DNA of 32,343 bases from an uncultured Akkermansia sp. (GTDB lineage Bacteria; Verrucomicrobiota; Verrucomicrobiia; Verrucomicrobiales; Akkermansiaceae). Numbering within the stretch: the stretch's first letter is position 1; each line of letters opens with the position of its first letter. The notes under the pieces are model-generated. The model was not told where the DNA came from, made no database searches, and saw only the letters and a list, made by a program, of their open reading frames with translations. A program made the translations under genes and the position numbers. Positions 17,110 to 25,100 of this stretch are shown here, one piece after another. The stretch spans positions 1 through 32,343 of the forward strand of contig CANQJI010000024.1 of the NCBI GenBank assembly GCA_947624205.1, given 5' to 3'.

Positions 17110-18291
17110 ATGGCTAAAGAAGCATTCCAGCGAACCAAACCCCATGTGAACGTGGGCACGATCGGTCACGTTGATCACGGCAAGACTTCCCTCACTGCTG
17201 CAATTACCAAGGTTCTTGCAGACCAGGGCAAGGCCGAATTTAGGGCGTATGACCAAATTGACGGAGCTCCTGAGGAGCGTGAGCGAGGCATTACTATCTC
17301 CACTGCTCATGTTGAGTACCAGACTGACAAGCGCCACTATGCGCATGTTGACTGCCCCGGGCACGCCGACTATGTGAAGAACATGATCACCGGAGCTGCT
17401 CAGATGGACGGTGCAATTCTTGTGGTTTCCGCCGCTGATGGTCCCATGCCGCAGACCCGCGAGCACATTCTGCTTGCTCGCCAGGTGGGTGTGCCCTACA
17501 TCGTGGTGTACATGAACAAGATGGATCTTGCTGATCCCGAGCTCGCAGAGCTCGTCGAGATGGAGATTCGCGAGTTGCTTTCCTCCTACGAATTCCCCGG
17601 CGATGAAATTCCTATCATTAAGGGGTCTGCCGTGAAGGCTCTTGAGGGGGATCCTGATGCCGTCAAGTCTATTATGGATCTCATGGATGCGGTGGATGAG
17701 TACATCCCGACCCCGGAGCGTCCTGTCGATAAGCCTTTCCTGATGCCGGTGGAGGACGTGTTCTCCATCTCCGGTCGTGGTACCGTGGCTACGGGTCGTA
17801 TTGAGCGTGGCGTCATCAACAAGATGGACGAAGTGGAAATCGTGGGTATCAAGCCGACTGTGAAGACTGCTGTAACCGACATCGAGATGTTCCGTAAGCT
17901 GCTCGATAAGGGTGAGGCCGGCGACAACGTTGGTGTGTTGCTGCGTGGCATTAAGAAGGAGGATATCGTGCGCGGTCAGGTGATTGCCAAACCCGGCACG
18001 GTGACTCCTCACACTACCTTCGAGGCAGCTGTTTATGTGCTTTCCGAGAAGGAAGGCGGTCGTCATACCCCGTTCTTCGCCAACTACCGTCCGCAGTTCT
18101 ATTTCCGTACGACGGACGTGACCGGCACGGTCACTCTGCCTGAGGGGACGGAGATGGTGATGCCTGGCGATAACGTGACCATCGGAGTGGAGCTCATTAC
18201 CCCCATTGCTATGGAGGAAGGTATGCGCTTCGCTATCCGCGAGGGTGGACGTACCGTGGGCGCAGGCAAGGTGGCAAAGATTAAGGCCTGA
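17110..18291 (+). CDS. tuf: Elongation factor Tu
   Basis: EF-Tu is the GTPase that delivers aminoacyl-tRNA to the ribosome. The 393-residue length is standard. G-domain motifs are intact: GHVDHGKT (residues 19-26), RGITI, DCPGH, and NKMD where most bacteria have NKCD, followed by the GSA loop. Domain 2 ([20 protein letters not shown]) and domain 3 ([21 protein letters not shown]) are present. The start [20 protein letters not shown] matches the family. It sits between two tRNA genes, 47 nt after tRNA-Thr. Translation starts from an A/C-rich leader (ACTATACAACTATG) with no Shine-Dalgarno sequence. A long open frame antisense to the gene is a codon-bias shadow. Confidence 0.99.
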   Translation: MAKEAFQRTKPHVNVGTIGHVDHGKTSLTAAITKVLADQGKAEFRAYDQIDGAPEERERGITISTAHVEYQTDKRHYAHVDCPGHADYVKNMITGAAQMDGAILVVSAADGPMPQTREHILLARQVGVPYIVVYMNKMDLADPELAELVEMEIRELLSSYEFPGDEIPIIKGSAVKALEGDPDAVKSIMDLMDAVDEYIPTPERPVDKPFLMPVEDVFSISGRGTVATGRIERGVINKMDEVEIVGIKPTVKTAVTDIEMFRKLLDKGEAGDNVGVLLRGIKKEDIVRGQVIAKPGTVTPHTTFEAAVYVLSEKEGGRHTPFFANYRPQFYFRTTDVTGTVTLPEGTEMVMPGDNVTIGVELITPIAMEEGMRFAIREGGRTVGAGKVAKIKA

Positions 18292-18389
18292 CCTCCATCC
18301 GCGCGTGTAAGCCACGCAATTGCACGGACGTCAGTTGTTCTTCTCGGCGCCGTTCCGTGTGATTTCGAAAAGTCCTTACAGGATTACCG

Positions 18390-18424
18390 GCTGCGCCTCA
18401 TCCCCCCTTGGGAAGGGGCGCAGC
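18390..18424 (+). terminator. Hairpin after tuf (attenuator-like)
   Basis: A perfect 8-bp GC-rich outer stem (GCTGCGCC at 18390-18397 with GGCGCAGC at 18417-18424) encloses a C-run/G-run inner helix (CCCCTT / AAGGGG, 18404-18409 with 18413-18418; it competes for the last two bases of the outer stem). No T-tract follows, so partial termination, RNA processing or stabilisation of the tuf message is more likely than full termination. Confidence 0.5.
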
Positions 18425-18441
18425 TTCGACACAAAAGAAAG

Positions 18442-18496
18442 AGCAGAGGAGGGGATGTTCCCCCTCGCAAGAGAGGAGCATCTCCGCTACTCTGCT
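18442..18496 (+). other. Three-way-junction RNA element between tuf and tRNA-Trp
   Basis: A 7-bp closing stem (AGCAGAG at 18442-18448 with CTCTGCT at 18490-18496) encloses two hairpins. One has a 6-bp stem (18449-18454 with 18461-18466). The other has a 4-bp stem with a CAT loop (18475-18478 with 18482-18485). The fold resembles a tRNA missing an arm. It may be a processing signal for the tRNA, a decayed tRNA, or a regulatory fold; none of these is proven. Confidence 0.4.
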
Positions 18497-18513
18497 AACT
18501 GCAAGGGGATTTT

Positions 18514-18586
18514 AGGGTATTAGCTCAATTGGTAGAGCGGCGGTCTCCAAAACCGCATGTTGGGAGTTCGAGTCTCTCATACCCTG
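18514..18586 (+). tRNA. tRNA-Trp (anticodon CCA)
   Basis: A complete cloverleaf is present: acceptor AGGGTAT/ATACCCT (18514-18520 with 18579-18585), discriminator G18586, anticodon stem GCGGT/ACCGC with loop CTCCAAA giving CCA at 18547-18549, and T-arm with AGTTCGAGTCT. The 3' CCA is not encoded. A tRNA-Trp between tuf and secE is a common bacterial arrangement. Confidence 0.96.
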
Positions 18587-18662
18587 TTTCCGGCGTGTTT
18601 CCGCGTTTGGAGTGAAGTCTTCCTTATCCCAGATATTTTTTCTCGTTCCCAGCACCTCTCCC

Positions 18663-18890
18663 ATGTTTCGTAAGCTATCACTCTTCATCTCCAATATCAA
18701 GAGCGAGCTCAAGAAGTGCTCGTGGCCTTGGGAAAGTGATTCGAAGGTAAAAGGCTTCAAAAAGTACCGCGAATTGTGTAATTCCACAATGGTCGTTTTG
18801 GTCGCAATGATTCTTCTGGGCGCTTACGTCGCTTTTTTTGATTTTGTGATGGCTCGCGTCGTTACCTGGGCTATCGAGTATCTTTCCTAA
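18663..18890 (+). CDS. secE: Preprotein translocase subunit SecE
   Basis: SecE is the small essential subunit of the SecYEG protein-conducting channel. The 75-residue single-helix form matches most bacteria outside Enterobacteria. It has the amphipathic stretch FISNIKSELKKCSWPW, where the W-P element is the family signature, followed by a single membrane helix (MVVLVAMILLGAYVAFFDFV). I take the ATG at 18663 rather than the in-frame ATG at 18612 because the family begins close to this point. It lies between tRNA-Trp and nusG in the conserved order. Confidence 0.95.
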   Translation: MFRKLSLFISNIKSELKKCSWPWESDSKVKGFKKYRELCNSTMVVLVAMILLGAYVAFFDFVMARVVTWAIEYLS

Positions 18891-18910
18891 CTTTTTCTCC
18901 CCCACTTCAT

Positions 18911-19564
18911 ATGTCTCGCAACTACGAAAGGAAGTCTAGCGTGCGGCACACTGTTCCGGAACCGAAGAATCAGTGGTATGTGCTTCATGTACTTTCCAAC
19001 AAAGAACGGCGCACAGTCGAGAATCTCAAACGTCTTTTTCGGGATGATAAGGAGATGGGTGACTTGCTGCAGAGTGACCCCCTTGTTCCTACTGAGAAGG
19101 TGGAGGATGTGGTGAACGGGAAAAAGCGTGTGCAGGATCGTAAGCTTTATCCCGGCTACATTTACCTCAATTTTGCTTTGCGTAATTCTGATGGTTCCCT
19201 CAACAATGACGCATGGTACAAAATTCTCGCCGTTGATGGCGTTATTAGCTTCGCCTGCGGTCGCAATAAAGAGCCTCTTCCCATGTCCGAGAAAGATGTG
19301 GCGGAGCTGATGCACGAGATTTCTCGTCGCAGTGAAGGGACACGTCCTCGAATCGTTATCAACGTGCAGGATGAGGTGTGTGTGCTGGAAGGAGCTTTCC
19401 AGGGTGAACGAGGCATTGTAGAGGAGGTGGATGCGGAGCACGGTCGCCTTCGTGTTGGGGTTACGATGTTCGGACGCACTAATCCGCTGGATCTGGATTA
19501 TTCACAGGTGCAACTCGTGCCGGAGGATGAACGAGGGCTTTCGGATACGCGGACTGATCTGTAA
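18911..19564 (+). CDS. nusG: Transcription termination/antitermination factor NusG
   Basis: NusG binds RNA polymerase and couples transcription to Rho or to the ribosome. The 217-residue protein has an NGN domain with QWYVLHVLSNKERRTVENL and the diagnostic DRKLYPGYIYL. The C-terminal KOW domain includes VCVLEGAFQGERGIVEEVD and GRTNPLDLDYSQVQLV. A 20-residue charged extension precedes the NGN domain and a short tail follows the KOW. The insert around DDKEMGDLLQSD within the NGN domain is larger than in E. coli. It lies 20 nt after secE. Confidence 0.96.
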   Translation: MSRNYERKSSVRHTVPEPKNQWYVLHVLSNKERRTVENLKRLFRDDKEMGDLLQSDPLVPTEKVEDVVNGKKRVQDRKLYPGYIYLNFALRNSDGSLNNDAWYKILAVDGVISFACGRNKEPLPMSEKDVAELMHEISRRSEGTRPRIVINVQDEVCVLEGAFQGERGIVEEVDAEHGRLRVGVTMFGRTNPLDLDYSQVQLVPEDERGLSDTRTDL

Positions 19565-19572
19565 AGATTTCT

Positions 19573-19612
19573 CCGTACTCTCTCTGCTTTTTCTGAGCAA
19601 GAGGGAGAACGG
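19573..19612 (+). promoter_or_regulatory. Leader hairpin before rplK
   Basis: A long stem pairs 19573-19588 with 19596-19612, broken only by one A-A mismatch, one G-U pair and one bulged A, with a 7-nt loop. It ends about 21 nt before the rplK ATG. The position fits a ribosomal-protein autoregulatory site; in E. coli, L1 represses rplK-rplA at the rplK leader. Binding of L1 here is inference only. Confidence 0.45.
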
Positions 19613-19633
19613 AAAAAACAAACACATACAACC

Positions 19634-20062
19634 ATGGCAAAAGAAGTAGTCAAAATCATCAAACTGCAGATTCCTGCGGGGGCGGCTAATCCGTCTCCTC
19701 CCGTGGGACCTGCCCTCGGTCAGGCCGGGGTGAATATCATGGGCTTCTGCAAAGAGTTTAACGCAAAGACTCAAAAGCAGGCCGGCGATGTTCTTCCCGT
19801 AGTCATTACTGTTTATAAGGACAAATCCTTCGATTTTATTACCAAGCAACCTCCGGCGGCCAATTTGCTCAAGAAAGCTGCTGGTATCACTTCCGGTTCA
19901 GGTGAGCCGAACAAGAAGAAGGTTGCTAAAATTTCTGCCGAGAAACTTATGGAGGTTGTGAAGGCTAAAATGCCTGACCTTAATACTTCGTCTCCGGAGG
20001 CTGCTGCGCGTATCATCGCCGGTCAGGCTCGCCAGATGGGAATTGAGGTAGAGAACTTCTGA
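19634..20062 (+). CDS. rplK: 50S ribosomal protein L11
   Basis: L11 forms the GTPase-associated stalk base with 23S rRNA. The 142-residue length is standard. The proline-rich N-terminal domain ([20 protein letters not shown]) and the signature [16 protein letters not shown] are clear. The C-terminal rRNA-binding domain ends [20 protein letters not shown]. The start follows an A/C-rich leader (ACATACAACCATGG) without a Shine-Dalgarno sequence, like tuf. Confidence 0.98.
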   Translation: MAKEVVKIIKLQIPAGAANPSPPVGPALGQAGVNIMGFCKEFNAKTQKQAGDVLPVVITVYKDKSFDFITKQPPAANLLKKAAGITSGSGEPNKKKVAKISAEKLMEVVKAKMPDLNTSSPEAAARIIAGQARQMGIEVENF

Positions 20063-20087
20063 TCGTAGCTTTCGCATACTGCCTTTC

Positions 20088-20115
20088 TTGCAGGAGGGAA
20101 CACTTACCGTAGAAT
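20088..20115 (+). promoter_or_regulatory. Possible internal promoter before rplA
   Basis: TTGCAG (20088-20093) and TAGAAT (20110-20115) are separated by 16 nt in the 88-nt rplK-rplA gap. This is a moderate match and may only supplement read-through. Confidence 0.3.
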
Positions 20116-20150
20116 ATTAACTTAACCCGAACGTACTGCTATTAACAATT

Positions 20151-20852
20151 ATGTCAATCAAACATTCCAAACGATATACCGCTGCTTCTCAGTTGGTAGA
20201 CCGTACCAAGACCTACGCTGTGGAGGAGGCCGTGGAACTCATGAAGAGTTTCCCCTCTCCGAAGTTTGACCCCACAGTCACCATTTCATTCCACCTCACA
20301 GTGGATCCCCGCAAATCCGATCAGATGGTGCGCGGATCTGTTGCATTGCCTCACGGCACAGGTAAGAATGTGCGCGTGATCGTTTTTGCCCAAGGCGAGG
20401 CTGCTCAGGCGGCCCTTGACGCCGGTGCCGAAAAGGTCGGTTTGGAGGATCTGATCAAGGAGATCCAAGGAGGATTTCTGGATTTCGACAGCGCTATTGC
20501 CACCCCGGATGCCATGGTCCAGGTGCGTAAGATTGCGCGTGTTCTTGGACCCCGCGGTCTCATGCCAAACCCCAAGACTGGTACTGTTACCGACGACACG
20601 GCGAAAGCTGTGCATGAAGTAAAGGCCGGGCGCGTGGATTACAAAGTCGATAAGAGCGCCAACATCTCTGCTGCTGTTGGCAAACTTTCATTCGAAGGCG
20701 AGAAGCTAGTGGAAAACATCCGCGCTATGATTGGTTCGGTGGTGAAGGCACGTCCAGCCGGTGCGAAGGGAGCCTACATTTCCGGTGCCACGGTGGCGTG
20801 TTCAATGAGTCCGGGCATCCAGCTCGCTGCTGCCGAGTATTCCAAAATCTAA
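20151..20852 (+). CDS. rplA: 50S ribosomal protein L1
   Basis: L1 is the mobile L1-stalk protein and in many bacteria a translational repressor of its own operon. The 233-residue length is standard. The start KHSKRYTAASQLVDRTKTYA and the signature VRKIARVLGPRGLMPNPKTG match. The conserved second-domain and C-terminal segments (VKAGRVDYKVDKSANI, GAYISGATVACSMSPGIQL) are present. It lies 88 nt after rplK and 25 nt before rplJ. Confidence 0.98.
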   Translation: MSIKHSKRYTAASQLVDRTKTYAVEEAVELMKSFPSPKFDPTVTISFHLTVDPRKSDQMVRGSVALPHGTGKNVRVIVFAQGEAAQAALDAGAEKVGLEDLIKEIQGGFLDFDSAIATPDAMVQVRKIARVLGPRGLMPNPKTGTVTDDTAKAVHEVKAGRVDYKVDKSANISAAVGKLSFEGEKLVENIRAMIGSVVKARPAGAKGAYISGATVACSMSPGIQLAAAEYSKI

Positions 20853-20877
20853 GAATTAACGTAATCTTTGACACGAT

Positions 20878-21390
20878 ATGAGTACAGAAATGAAAGTGAA
20901 TGCCGATAAGGAGACGATCGTCGCTCAGTTGCTTGAGAAGATAAATGCTTCTCCCTTCCTCCTGGTTATCGATTATACGGGGGTAAGTGTACCGGAGTTT
21001 ACCAAGCTTCGCGCTGATCTCGCCGCCACTGGAGCTCGTTGCACGGTTGCAAAGAACTCCTTCATGGTGAAGGCGATTGCTGAAGCTGGTTTACCGGATA
21101 TCTCTGCTTCCCTCAAGGGACAAACTGCCTATGTTACCGGTGATAAAGACATATGTTCCGCAGCTAAGGTGGTCAATGCCTTCGCTAAAACGACGAAGAA
21201 GGGAGCCTACAGGGTAGGTATCCTAGATGGAGCGGAGCTGGCACCGGACCAGATCCAAACGCTTGGAGAGCTGCCGAGTCGCGAGATTTTGTTGGCTACC
21301 TTGCTTGGTACGATCAACGGCGCCGGCGCTGCTTTGGCTCGTGTGATCAAAGCCTATGTGGATAAACAAGGTGAATCGCAGGCATCGTAA
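20878..21390 (+). CDS. rplJ: 50S ribosomal protein L10
   Basis: L10 anchors L7/L12 dimers to the ribosomal stalk base. At 170 residues it shows the family elements FLLVIDYTGVSVPEFTKLRADL, RCTVAKNSFMVKAIAEAG, LPSREILLATLLGTINGAGA and a C-terminal helix that binds L12. Only 25 nt separate it from rplA, so there is no room for the long L10 leader known from E. coli. Confidence 0.97.
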   Translation: MSTEMKVNADKETIVAQLLEKINASPFLLVIDYTGVSVPEFTKLRADLAATGARCTVAKNSFMVKAIAEAGLPDISASLKGQTAYVTGDKDICSAAKVVNAFAKTTKKGAYRVGILDGAELAPDQIQTLGELPSREILLATLLGTINGAGAALARVIKAYVDKQGESQAS

Positions 21391-21417
21391 AATTTTTTTG
21401 TAAGACAAAAAAAAGAC

Positions 21418-21446
21418 TTGAAAAGATGGTGGTGGTGTGGTATCAC
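21418..21446 (+). promoter_or_regulatory. Internal promoter before rplL
   Basis: TTGAAA (21418-21423), 17-nt spacer and TATCAC (21441-21446) with TGG at 21438-21440 form an extended -10 promoter between rplJ and rplL. An extra promoter here would raise L7/L12, which is needed in several copies per ribosome. Confidence 0.55.
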
Positions 21447-21469
21447 TGCCCGCCGCCTGAAAAAATTAG

Positions 21470-21500
21470 GTTCTCTGTCGGCTCTCCGGCCGGTGAGAAC
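21470..21500 (+). promoter_or_regulatory. Leader hairpin before rplL
   Basis: The outer 6-bp stem GTTCTC/GAGAAC (21470-21475 with 21495-21500) encloses an inner stem (21478-21482 with 21489-21493) and a 6-nt loop. It lies inside the 169-nt rplJ-rplL gap. It could be an mRNA-stabilising or regulatory fold; no T-tract follows. Confidence 0.4.
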
Positions 21501-21559
21501 TGAAATGGACGGGGAGCCCTCGTCCGCGACAAGAACCAATTAAACCCAAAATACATAAA

Positions 21560-21940
21560 ATGGCTGATATTAACACAATAGCTGAGGAGCTTGGCAAACT
21601 TACGATCATGGAGGCTGCCGAGTTGGTGAAACTGCTCGAGGAAAAATGGGGCGTATCTGCTGCTGCTCCTGTGGCTGCTGCCGGTGCCGCCGGCGCTGCT
21701 GCTCCTGCTGAAGCGGCTGAAGAAAAGACCGACTTTGATGTCGAGTTGACGGATGCCGGCGCTAACAAGATTGGCGTCATTAAGGCGGTGCGTTCCGTCA
21801 AGGCCGGACTTGGCTTGGCCGATGCTAAGAAGCTCGTCGAGAGCGCTCCTACACTTGTGCTGGAAGGCGCCTCGAAAGAGGACGCTGATAAGGCGAAGGC
21901 AGAGCTTGAGGCAGCCGGCGCCAAGGTTACTATTAAGTAA
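21560..21940 (+). CDS. rplL: 50S ribosomal protein L7/L12
   Basis: L7/L12 is the multi-copy stalk protein that recruits translational GTPases. The 126-residue length is typical. The N-terminal dimerisation domain ([20 protein letters not shown]) leads into an Ala/Gly-rich hinge (about residues 33-56). The C-terminal factor-binding domain is conserved: [20 protein letters not shown], then [20 protein letters not shown] and a final AGAKVTIK. It is separated from rpoB by a hairpin-rich 239-nt leader. Confidence 0.98.
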   Translation: MADINTIAEELGKLTIMEAAELVKLLEEKWGVSAAAPVAAAGAAGAAAPAEAAEEKTDFDVELTDAGANKIGVIKAVRSVKAGLGLADAKKLVESAPTLVLEGASKEDADKAKAELEAAGAKVTIK

Positions 21941-21961
21941 TTCCGCAATTTTTCGTGGGAA

Positions 21962-21985
21962 GCAGGGGAGGAGTCTCTCCCCTGC
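21962..21985 (+). terminator. rplL-rpoB attenuator hairpin
   Basis: A perfect 9-bp GC-rich stem (GCAGGGGAG at 21962-21970 with CTCCCCTGC at 21977-21985) and a 6-nt loop lie 22 nt after the rplL stop. The T-tract is weak, which fits a partial terminator of the kind that lowers rpoBC expression relative to ribosomal proteins in E. coli. Confidence 0.65.
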
Positions 21986-22062
21986 CTCTCACTGTCGTTC
22001 CGCTTGCATCCTGTGCAAGTTGATTTTCATCTCTTAGAACAAACTTTAATCACATAAGGACT

Positions 22063-22149
22063 CGACCCGGTGCTATGGGAGGAACAGGATCCATCGCTCC
22101 GGGTCGGTTTCAGCAGTGTGAAGCCGAATGACACCCGGACGCGGGTGTC
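22063..22149 (+). promoter_or_regulatory. Two-hairpin rpoB leader
   Basis: Hairpin 1 pairs CGACCCGG (22063-22070) with CCGGGTCG (22099-22106) and has an inner ATGG/CCAT helix. Hairpin 2 is a perfect 8-bp stem GACACCCG/CGGGTGTC (22130-22137 with 22142-22149) closed by a 4-nt loop. It ends 30 nt before the rpoB ATG. These may control rpoBC translation or mRNA stability. I know of no named leader family that matches. Confidence 0.45.
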
Positions 22150-22179
22150 TAATACAACATCCTCCGCCCCACATACTCT

Positions 22180-25100
22180 ATGTCTAAGCCTAAGAAGCCA
22201 GAGCGAATTAGTTTCGGAAAAATTAAAGAGGTTATTGAACCGCCGAACCTCATAGAGATTCAAACAAAATCTTACGAAGAGTTTTTACAGCGCTTCACGA
22301 CTCCCGGCAAACGTCTCAAGGTAGGGCTGCAGTCTGTCCTCTCTGAGCATTTCCCGGTTGAGAGTTACGACTCGCAGATCCGTCTTGAGTACATTTCCTA
22401 CGAGATTTCTCCGCCCAAGACGACTGATTTCGCTGCCATTCGTGCTGGGGAGACTTACAGCGCATCGCTCTTCATTCGATTCCGTCTTGTCTGTGGTGTC
22501 AATACGGCCGAGGAATACTCCACGGAAGAGGATGTCTACATGGGAGAAATTCCCATGATTACAGACCGTGGTACTTTTGTGATCAATGGTGCTGAGCGCG
22601 TCATTGTGGCTCAGTTGCATCGTTCTCCCGGCATTTGCTATGAGAAGATGCGACACGCCAACGGTAAGGAACTTTTCTCTTTCCGCATTATTCCGGATCG
22701 CGGATCGTGGTTGGAGGTGCAGTTTGATACGAATGATTTGATGTACGTTTTCTTAGATCGCCGCCGCCGCCGCCGTAAGTTTTTGGCGACGACTTTCCTG
22801 CGTTATCTGGGATACGAGACGGATCGCTCGATAGTGGAGCAATTTTATACGATTCAGAAACTTCGCATTGCGGATGTGAGCGCCGAAGAGCTTGAGCATC
22901 TCTTGCCCTTTGAGGACGTGAAGTATCAGGAGCCCGGTAGCAAGCGTCCTCCCAGTGTCATTGCCAAGGCTTATGAGCCGCTGAGTCTTTCTACGATTCG
23001 TCGTATGCAGGAGCTCGGGATCAAGACTGTCGAGGTCATTGATCAGAGGGAGGACGAGATCCTTGTCAAAACATTGAAGAAGGACCTTTCTCATGATCGC
23101 GAGAGTGCCCTGAAAGAAATTTTCCGCAAATTCCGCCCGGGGGATCCTACTTCGGCGCAGCAGGCTTCTGCCGCGTTGGATCGGCTTTTCCGTGAAGAGC
23201 GCCGCTACGACCTCACTCGAGTGGGACGTTACAAGATCAATCAAAAACTTGGTTTGGACGTACCGGAAGACGTTAGACTCATCCAGCCTATAGATTTCCT
23301 AATGGCTGTGAAGTATCTGTTGCGTCTTAAGCATGGAGAGGGTGTAGTGGACGATATTGATCACTTGGGAAATCGTCGTGTGCGTGCTGTTGGCGAATTG
23401 CTGGCCAATCAGTGCCGTGTAGGTTTTGCCCGCACTGAGCGTCTTGTCAAGGAACGCATGACGCTCTGCGATACGACCCGCAAGGATTTGACTCCGAGCA
23501 AGCTCATCAACCCCAAGGCTCTCAGTGCGGTTGTTCGCGATTTCTTTGGTCGGAGTCAGCTCTCGCAGTTCATGGATCAGATTAATCCCTTGGCAGAGCT
23601 TACCCATAAGCGGCGCCTTTCTGCCCTTGGTCCGGGTGGCCTGAACCGTGATAGAGCCGGTTTTGAGGTGCGAGACGTACACCCCTCGCACTACGGACGT
23701 ATTTGTCCCATTGAGACACCGGAAGGGCCGAATATTGGTCTGATCAATTCGCTTTGCACCTACGCTCGGATTGACGAGTACGGGTTCATTGAGACTCCGT
23801 TTCGCAAGGTGAAAACCATCGAGAAGAAAGATAAGAAGGGGAAGGTGGTCGATACCGAGGTCATTGTCACTAACGAGGTGGAGTACCTGTCTGCCGATAA
23901 GGAGGAGTACCACCTCATCGCGCAGGCCAATAATCCTATCGACGATGATAATGGGCATGGACATTTCGTGAAGCCCAGAGTTACGGCGCGCGAGCACGGA
24001 GAATTCATCGAGGTGGATCCCCACCGCGTGGAGTACATGGACGTTTCGCCTAAGCAGATTATTTCCATCGCTGCGGGCTTGATTCCTTTCTTAGAGCATG
24101 ATGACGCAAACCGAGCTCTCATGGGCGCAAACATGCAACGCCAGGGCGTGCCTCTGATGGTAAACCAGGCTCCCCTCGTCGGCACGGGTATTGAGGCCAA
24201 ATGTGCTCGGGACAGTGGCTCGCTCATCATTGCCGCTGGCCCCGGCATTGTTGCTTCTGCCACGGCTGAATACATTGTCACTACTCCGGATGGGGTGCTT
24301 CCTGTTTCTCCTCAGCGTTGGCTGAGTGATCCGGACAGCATCAAGACTGATCCCAACAAGGGTATTTACGTTTACCAGTTGCGCAAGTTTATGCGTTCGA
24401 ATGCTTCCACGTGCATCAACCAACGTCCAATTGTTTCCCGCGGAGAAAAAGTGAAGGCGGGGGATGTGTTGGCGGATGGTCCTTGTACGGACGGAGGTGA
24501 GCTTGCTCTTGGTCGCAATGTGCTGGTAGCTTACATGTCCTGGTATGGTTACAACTTTGAGGACGCCATCATTATTTCTGAGCGTCTTGTGCAAGAGGAT
24601 GCCTACACATCCATCCATATTGAGGAGTTTGAAGAAAAGGCGCGTGATACTAAACTCGGACCGGAGGAGATTACGCGCGATATTCCCAACGTGGGTGACG
24701 AAGCACTCAAGAACTTGGGAAGTGACGGCGTCGTGCGCATTGGCGCCGAGGTGAAGCCCGGCGATATTCTCGTGGGCAAAATCAGTCCGAAGAGCGAAAC
24801 AGACCTGGCACCTGAGGAACGTTTACTGCGTGCTATTTTCGGCGAAAAAGCAGCGGATGTGAAGGATACTTCTCTGCGTGTGCCCCCCGGTACTACCGGT
24901 GTGGTGATGGATGTGCGTGTCGTGCGTTCAGCGATTCCCGGATCTCCGGAGATAGACGCTGAGAAGGAGAGTCTCAAGCAGCGTCGCAGGGTGGACGAAG
25001 AGTACAAGGAGGCCAAGAAAAACCTCATTGATTTGCTTACTAGTAAGCTTTCTGATCGTTTGCTCGGAGAAAAAATTCCCCTGGAAGTCACCCGTACCGG

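Noticed and set aside
22757..22776. CGC-repeat encoding six Arg in rpoB as an abnormal expansion
   Set aside because: A basic DRRK-type run occurs at this position in RpoB generally and is long in related phyla, so it is probably normal.
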